Of a stretch of DNA of 64,000 nt, positions 59,391 through 64,000 are shown piece after piece; the stretch's first letter is position 1, and every line of letters starts with the position of its first letter. The DNA is taken from contig JAUIAM010000001.1 in assembly GCA_030425485.1 (NCBI GenBank), positions 1 to 64,000 on the forward strand. The letters are read 5' to 3'. This stretch comes from Verrucomicrobiia bacterium (GTDB lineage: Bacteria > Verrucomicrobiota > Verrucomicrobiia > Opitutales > Cerasicoccaceae). The notes under the pieces were generated by a model. It was given only the letters and a program-made list of their open reading frames with translations, was not told the DNA's origin and made no database searches. The position numbers and the translations under genes are program-made.

Positions 59391-62300
59391 ATGTATCTCA
59401 GCGAACTTGTCATTAACGGCTTCAAAAGCTTTGCCGACCGCACCCGCGTACAACTCGATAAAGGCGTTACCTGTATCGTCGGTCCCAACGGCTGCGGTAA
59501 AAGCAACATCGTCGACGCGATCCGATGGGTACTGGGCGAGCAGTCCGCCAAGGCCATGCGCGGCAGTAAGATGCAGGACGTGATTTTTCAGGGGACTGAC
59601 CGCCGCAAGCCCCTCCAGACCTGTGAAGTCTCGCTCATTTTTACCGATTGCGAAGCCGAGCTCGGCACGCGCTTTAACGAAGTCGAAATCACGCGTAAGG
59701 TAGACCGCGACGGCGGAAGCAGCTATTCGCTCAACGGAAAAGCCTGCCGCCTGAAAGATATTCACAATCTGTTTATGGATACCGGGGTGGGGCGCGCGAG
59801 CTACTCCTTTATGATGCAGGGGCAGATTGACCAGATCCTTTCGTCTAACCCCCAGGAGCGCCGCACGATCTTTGAAGAGGCCGCCGGCATCACCCGTTAC
59901 AAGGCTCAGCGCAAGGAGGCCCTGAACAAGCTCGCCCTGGTCGAGCAGAACCTCTCCCGTGTCACCGATGTCATCGAGGAAGTAGGGCGCCAGATTGGTT
60001 CGCTTAAGCGGCAGGCCAGCAAGGCCTTACGTTACCAGCGTCTCAAGCACCGTCTGGGTCATCTCGATTTAGCCCACAACGCTCACCAGTACAGCTCGCG
60101 TTACCGGGCGATTAACGATCTCACCAACAAGGCCAAGATATTGCGTACGGAGGTGGAGTCCGTCGGCGCCCGTCTTGGGAGGGAAGAGGGCGAGCTGGAA
60201 ACCCAGCGGGCCCAGCGTGCAGAACTCTTTCAGACTCTGCAAGAGGCCCAGCAGACCGTTTACAACCTGCGCTCGGAGATGGAGAACGCCACCAACAAGG
60301 CCGACTTTTCCAAGGTCCGCATGGGCGACGTGACCAAGCGCATTGGCGAGATCGAGCAGGAAATTTCCACCCTGGAACAGCAGCGGGAGAGCATCGAACA
60401 GCAAACCGAGGGCACCGAGCAGGAAAAGCAGATGGCGCTCGACCTCGTGGGGAACTCCGATGCAGCCTTTCGCGAGCGTAACGACGCCTTTCAGGGGCTC
60501 ATCGCCCGCTTGCGCGAGGCCGAGGGCAACCTGGAAACTTTTAAGCAGGACTTGCTGGTCAAGGAGGGTGCCATCACCCGCCACCGCCAGCAGTGCACCA
60601 CGCTCGAAGTCGATCTCAAAACCTATCAGGTCAAGCACAGCGACCTCGGCGACGGCCTCTATCAGGCCAAGGAAGCGGGTGCCGTGCTGGAGGCCCGCCG
60701 GGATGAGACCGAGCGCGCGCTGCAGGCCCGGGTCCATCAGGCCGAAGAGGCCGCTCAGGGCGTGACCCAGGCCCGTGAGCAGGTGCAAAACCTCCGCACC
60801 GAGTTTCGCAACCTTCAGGTAGAGATTCAGGAGATGGACCGTGCCGTGGCCCGCCAGAGCGCACAGCTCACCACGCTCGAGGACCTGCAAAAGCGTTTCG
60901 AGGGCTTCTCTGCCGGAGCAAAGGCCATCCTTCAGGGTAAACTCGACGATGTCCTGCCCCGCGAGAGCATTCGCCCGCTGACCAGCTTTCTCCAGATTGA
61001 CAAAGGCTACACCCAGCTTATCGAAACCCTGCTTGGCGGCTCGGCCGATGCCGTCTTCTTGCAGGACAGGACACGCACCCGTGACGTGCTTGCCGCGCTG
61101 GAAGAGCGCAAGCTGGGCCGTGTCTGCCTTCAGGTAGAAACTCCGCAGGGCGCAAACGTAGTCGAAACGCCTGAGTGGCTCACCCCGGCCAGCAGCGTGG
61201 TCCGCGCCCGTGATGAGGCGGGTTCCGCGTTGGTGGAGAAGTTCCTCGGCGGCTGTTTCCTCTGCGAAGATTTGGCCAGCTTCCTGACCTACTGGGAGGA
61301 AAACCCCGGCTTTGCCTTTGACCTCGTGGCTACGCGCAGCGGCGAACTCATCGACCGCCGCGGGCTCATCTTCGGGGGTGGCCCGGGCAAGAAGCAGCAA
61401 GAGCAGAGCTTTATCCAGCGCGACGAGCAGATTCGCCAACTCCGGACCAAGATCGAGGAGGACAACGAGCAGTTGACCCAGCTCAATGAGAAGGCGCTCG
61501 CCATGCAGGCCCAGATGGACGAAGCCGAACAGGCCGTCGAGGAGTGCCGCAGACGCGAGAACGAGCTGCGTCAGGAACTTTCCGGCCTGCAGTCCGAGCT
61601 GCGCAGTGCCCGCGCCCGCATCGACGAGAACGAGCGCAACGTCAGCAAGCAGGAAAAACAGCTTGAGGAACTGGAGGCCAGCCGCGAGACCGCCGAGCAG
61701 AAGTTGACCGAGGCGCAGGCGAATTTGACCCAGGCCGAGGCCGCCATTACCGGGCAGCGAGATAAAATTTCTGAAACCGAGCGCGCGCTCCAGCAGATGC
61801 GTACCGAGCGGGACGCGCACCAGGACGGCTTGGCCGAGGTGCGTCTCGATCTGGCTGAAAAACGCCAACGCCTGGAGCTCCTTGACCGTGGCCTCAACGA
61901 AGCCAAGAATCAGCGCCTGGAGCTTGAGAACCGCCTTGTGCGCCGCCGCCAGGAGGTCGATACCCTGCGCACGCAGGTCGAGGAACTCGAGCTCGACTCC
62001 GAGACCCAGCGCGAGCGCGCAGCCGAGATCGAGAAGACGCTGACCGTGACCGCCGAGACGCTCAAGCAGAAGCAGGAGGCTCACGCCGCGGTCGAAGCCA
62101 CCATCAGCAAGGCTGAAGGTGGCCTAAGTGGCCAGCGTAGCGATCTGCGCGAAAAAGAAACCTCGCTCAACGCCATTGAGGTTAAGTTGGCCGAGGAGCG
62201 CTCGCAGGCCAATTTTCTTTCGGACAAGGTCCGCACTGAGTACGAGCGGGAGATCACCGAGATCGACTGGAAGGCCGAGCTCTGGTCTGCCGACGAAAAG

Positions 62301-63110
62301 TTTGAAACCCGTATCAAGCTAGACGACTTCGACGAAGACGAGGGCATCGTGGCCAAGAGTAAGGACGAGCGAGGCGAGCCGACCGAGGAGGACCTTGCCG
62401 CAATGGAGGAAACGGACTGGCGCTCGGTAGCCTCGGAAGTACGCGAGCTGCGCGACCGCATCAACAGCCTGGGTGCGGTTAACCTTGTCGCGATTGAAGA
62501 GTACGCCGAGTTGAAGGAGCGCTTTGACTTCCTCAACTCCCAAAGCGAAGACCTCTGGAATTCCAAGGACGAGTTGATGAAGGCCATCGACGAGATCAAC
62601 ACGACCTCGCAGAAGATGTTCGCTGAAACCTTCGATCAGATCCGCAAAAACTTTAAGTTTACCTTCGAAAAGCTCTTCGCCGGTGGGGTGGCAGACCTTC
62701 AGCTCATCGAGGCCGAGGACATCCTCGACTCCGGTATCGAGATCACGGCCCGCCCGCCTGGCACAAAGCTCAAGACCCTGTCGCTCCTCTCCGGTGGACA
62801 GCGCACCATGACCGCCGTCGGCCTGCTCTTTGCCATTTACATGGTAAAGCCCAGTCCCTTTGCCGTGTTGGACGAGCTCGACGCACCGCTGGACGACGCC
62901 AACATCGGCCGCTTCGTCGATATGGTGAAGCAGTTCACGCGCTATTCGCAGTTCCTCATCGTGACGCACAACAAGCGCACGGTGGCCGCGGCGAACTCCA
63001 TCTACGGTGTGACCATGCAGGAACGTGGCGTGACCAAACTCGTCTCTATGCGCTTTAGCAAAGATAAGGGCGAGGCGGTCGAGCTCGAGGAAGACGGCGC
63101 GGGTATCTAA
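59391..63110 (+). CDS. smc: chromosome partition protein SMC
   Basis: 1239 residues, slightly longer than typical SMC (about 1180). ATPase head: Walker A VGPNGCGKSNIVDAIRWVLGE (about 29-49), signature LLSGGQRTMTAVGLLFAIYM and Walker B FAVLDELDAPLDD at the C-terminus. Two long coiled coils (about 170-500 and 690-1030, rich in E, Q, R, L) flank a hinge domain at about 510-670 (KLDDVLPRESIRPLTSFLQ, RLIFGGGPG-like GLIFGGGPGK). Acts with ScpA/ScpB, which are not in the window, to compact and segregate the chromosome. Convergent with the FkbM gene. Confidence 0.95.
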   Translation: MYLSELVINGFKSFADRTRVQLDKGVTCIVGPNGCGKSNIVDAIRWVLGEQSAKAMRGSKMQDVIFQGTDRRKPLQTCEVSLIFTDCEAELGTRFNEVEITRKVDRDGGSSYSLNGKACRLKDIHNLFMDTGVGRASYSFMMQGQIDQILSSNPQERRTIFEEAAGITRYKAQRKEALNKLALVEQNLSRVTDVIEEVGRQIGSLKRQASKALRYQRLKHRLGHLDLAHNAHQYSSRYRAINDLTNKAKILRTEVESVGARLGREEGELETQRAQRAELFQTLQEAQQTVYNLRSEMENATNKADFSKVRMGDVTKRIGEIEQEISTLEQQRESIEQQTEGTEQEKQMALDLVGNSDAAFRERNDAFQGLIARLREAEGNLETFKQDLLVKEGAITRHRQQCTTLEVDLKTYQVKHSDLGDGLYQAKEAGAVLEARRDETERALQARVHQAEEAAQGVTQAREQVQNLRTEFRNLQVEIQEMDRAVARQSAQLTTLEDLQKRFEGFSAGAKAILQGKLDDVLPRESIRPLTSFLQIDKGYTQLIETLLGGSADAVFLQDRTRTRDVLAALEERKLGRVCLQVETPQGANVVETPEWLTPASSVVRARDEAGSALVEKFLGGCFLCEDLASFLTYWEENPGFAFDLVATRSGELIDRRGLIFGGGPGKKQQEQSFIQRDEQIRQLRTKIEEDNEQLTQLNEKALAMQAQMDEAEQAVEECRRRENELRQELSGLQSELRSARARIDENERNVSKQEKQLEELEASRETAEQKLTEAQANLTQAEAAITGQRDKISETERALQQMRTERDAHQDGLAEVRLDLAEKRQRLELLDRGLNEAKNQRLELENRLVRRRQEVDTLRTQVEELELDSETQRERAAEIEKTLTVTAETLKQKQEAHAAVEATISKAEGGLSGQRSDLREKETSLNAIEVKLAEERSQANFLSDKVRTEYEREITEIDWKAELWSADEKFETRIKLDDFDEDEGIVAKSKDERGEPTEEDLAAMEETDWRSVASEVRELRDRINSLGAVNLVAIEEYAELKERFDFLNSQSEDLWNSKDELMKAIDEINTTSQKMFAETFDQIRKNFKFTFEKLFAGGVADLQLIEAEDILDSGIEITARPPGTKLKTLSLLSGGQRTMTAVGLLFAIYMVKPSPFAVLDELDAPLDDANIGRFVDMVKQFTRYSQFLIVTHNKRTVAAANSIYGVTMQERGVTKLVSMRFSKDKGEAVELEEDGAGI

Positions 63111-63171
63111 TTGAGCTGTATCAGAAAAAGCACTACACTTGCTTTGACGCTCTGGCCAGTGTGGCGTGTGT

Positions 63172-63999
63172 TTACTTCAGGTCCATTCGGGACAGCCTGC
63201 TGGCATGTTTGTGCTGGTTCGCGAAGATAATGTTCGTCGAGATGCTTTCGCCCGTATCGATGAGCGTGTAGGCATCGCGCTGGGGCGCGGGCAGCTCGTA
63301 GGCGAGGGCGGTGTCGTAGCCATGAGCTTTGAGCATGGCAGCCAGTTCAGGCAGGGACTTACCAAAGTCTTTTAACCACTGGGTATTAGCTTCGAGGTGG
63401 ATGAGCGGCAGCAGGGTAGATAGCGCGTTGCTGGCACCTTCCAGAGCCAGTGGCTCGGCGCCCTCGATATCAAGTTTGAAAAAGTCGATGCGTTCAATGC
63501 CTTTCGCTTCGCGGTAGGCGTCCAGCGTGGTCAGCGTAATGGTAAAGGCTTTGACCTTTGTCTCGGCTTTCCATGAGCCGGAGTCGTGCCGCTTGAGCGA
63601 GGCCTGGCCGCTGTCATCACCGGGCAGGTAAATGGTGGTTTCTCCGGCTTCATTGCTCAGACCGAGCGGGTTTAGGGTGAGCGGGGCAGGCAGGGCGGCT
63701 GCGTCGCAGTTTTGCTTCAGTGTCGCATAGGTAGTTGGCACGGGCTCGAAGGCGTGGACCTGGCCGCTCTTGCCCACGACGCGCGAAAAAACGCGGGTAA
63801 AGTATCCGAAATTAGCTCCGGCCTCGATGATAGTATCGCCGCGGTCCAGCAGGGCCAAAAATGCCAGCTTCTCCGCGCTGGCGGTCCCACGCTGCCTGAG
63901 GAGCTTGGCGTAGGTACGGGGGAATGTGCTCAAAAGGTTCTCGATCTGATTCTTCACAAAATACCTCTGGCTATAGTTGTCAGAAAGGGAGGGGCGCAT
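63172..63999 (-). CDS. FkbM-family methyltransferase
   Basis: 275 residues, starting at ATG 63999 next to the window edge; an upstream start outside the window is possible. SAM-binding motif DTIIEAGANFGYFTRVFSR near residue 55, then VHAFEPVPTTYATLKQNC and the acidic FFKLDIEGAEPLAL, the hallmarks of FkbM O-methyltransferases. These methylate sugar or polyketide hydroxyls; in Gram-negative genomes they are frequent in surface glycan loci. Convergent with smc. A small AAGCA/TGCTT hairpin (63128-63144) lies in the 61-base gap. Confidence 0.8.
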   Translation of the reverse strand: MRPSLSDNYSQRYFVKNQIENLLSTFPRTYAKLLRQRGTASAEKLAFLALLDRGDTIIEAGANFGYFTRVFSRVVGKSGQVHAFEPVPTTYATLKQNCDAAALPAPLTLNPLGLSNEAGETTIYLPGDDSGQASLKRHDSGSWKAETKVKAFTITLTTLDAYREAKGIERIDFFKLDIEGAEPLALEGASNALSTLLPLIHLEANTQWLKDFGKSLPELAAMLKAHGYDTALAYELPAPQRDAYTLIDTGESISTNIIFANQHKHASRLSRMDLK

Positions 64000-64000
64000 G

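Noticed and set aside
60069-62084. 671-codon open frame on the minus strand
   Set aside because: Antisense of the smc coiled coil; leucine-rich mirror of Glu/Gln codons, no family.
1-64000. tRNA, rRNA, CRISPR array, prophage or IS transposase
   Set aside because: Read through intergenic regions for tRNA arms, repeat-spacer periodicity and transposase motifs; none recognised by eye. A covariance-model search would be decisive.

Overview
The window looks like a chromosomal segment of a Gram-negative member of the PVC superphylum, most likely Verrucomicrobiota class Opitutae. This is inference from gene content: an alternative complex III operon, a DUF11 (OmcB-like) envelope lipoprotein, a short cytosolic family I associate with Verrucomicrobia, and heptose synthesis (hldD) with an O-antigen ligase-like protein implying an LPS outer membrane. 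I see no rRNA, tRNA, CRISPR array, transposase or prophage. Most of the window is ordinary, densely packed chromosome with short operons on both strands.

Layout. 0.2-6.5 kb: small membrane protein, metallophosphatase-mgtE operon, lipoprotein, secreted M23 peptidase, an AT-rich multi-TM hypothetical, MFS transporter. 6.5-10.4 kb: a repeat-filled gap, nadA, an atypical Fur-family regulator, and a DUF11 lipoprotein with its own promoter and strong terminator. 10.4-24.8 kb: priA, ndk, pyrF-ispD-ispF divergent from ispE, ptsI, queE, tig-clpP-clpX, an M42 aminopeptidase, hisA. 24.9-33.2 kb: flavoprotein disulfide reductase, transglutaminase/lipoprotein pair, O-antigen ligase-like protein, DJ-1, alpha/beta hydrolase, aminotransferase. 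33.3-38.5 kb: rsmA, a divergent PiT-like carrier, trpC, mazG, a YgjP-like metallopeptidase, a RelE/ParE toxin-antitoxin pair. 38.6-52.8 kb: a respiratory island made of a Cu(I) P-type ATPase, a tiny Tat-signal protein, actABCDEF, a low-complexity anchor protein, a CcoS-like protein, ccoN, ccoO and a monoheme cytochrome c. 53.0-59.2 kb: a long minus-strand run (pyrE, SH3-like protein, folD, RDD, REC-histidine kinase, proC, hldD). 59.4-64 kb: smc and a FkbM methyltransferase.

How genes work together. The 38.6-52.8 kb island would build a complete quinol-to-oxygen electron path: ACIII oxidises quinol and passes electrons through ActA, ActE and the cytochromes to a cbb3-type oxidase, with the Cu ATPase and CcoS-like protein supplying and assembling the oxidase metals. 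Four MEP/pyrimidine genes (pyrF, ispD, ispF, ispE) sit around one divergent promoter region. tig-clpP-clpX is the classic folding/proteolysis operon.

The most unusual non-coding signal is a modular, hairpin-rich dispersed repeat. It recurs between genes, mostly filling the gaps between convergent genes, and begins or ends at or on the stop codons of the flanking genes (ptsI/queE, aminotransferase/rsmA, ndk/ispF, nadA, cytochrome c/hldD).
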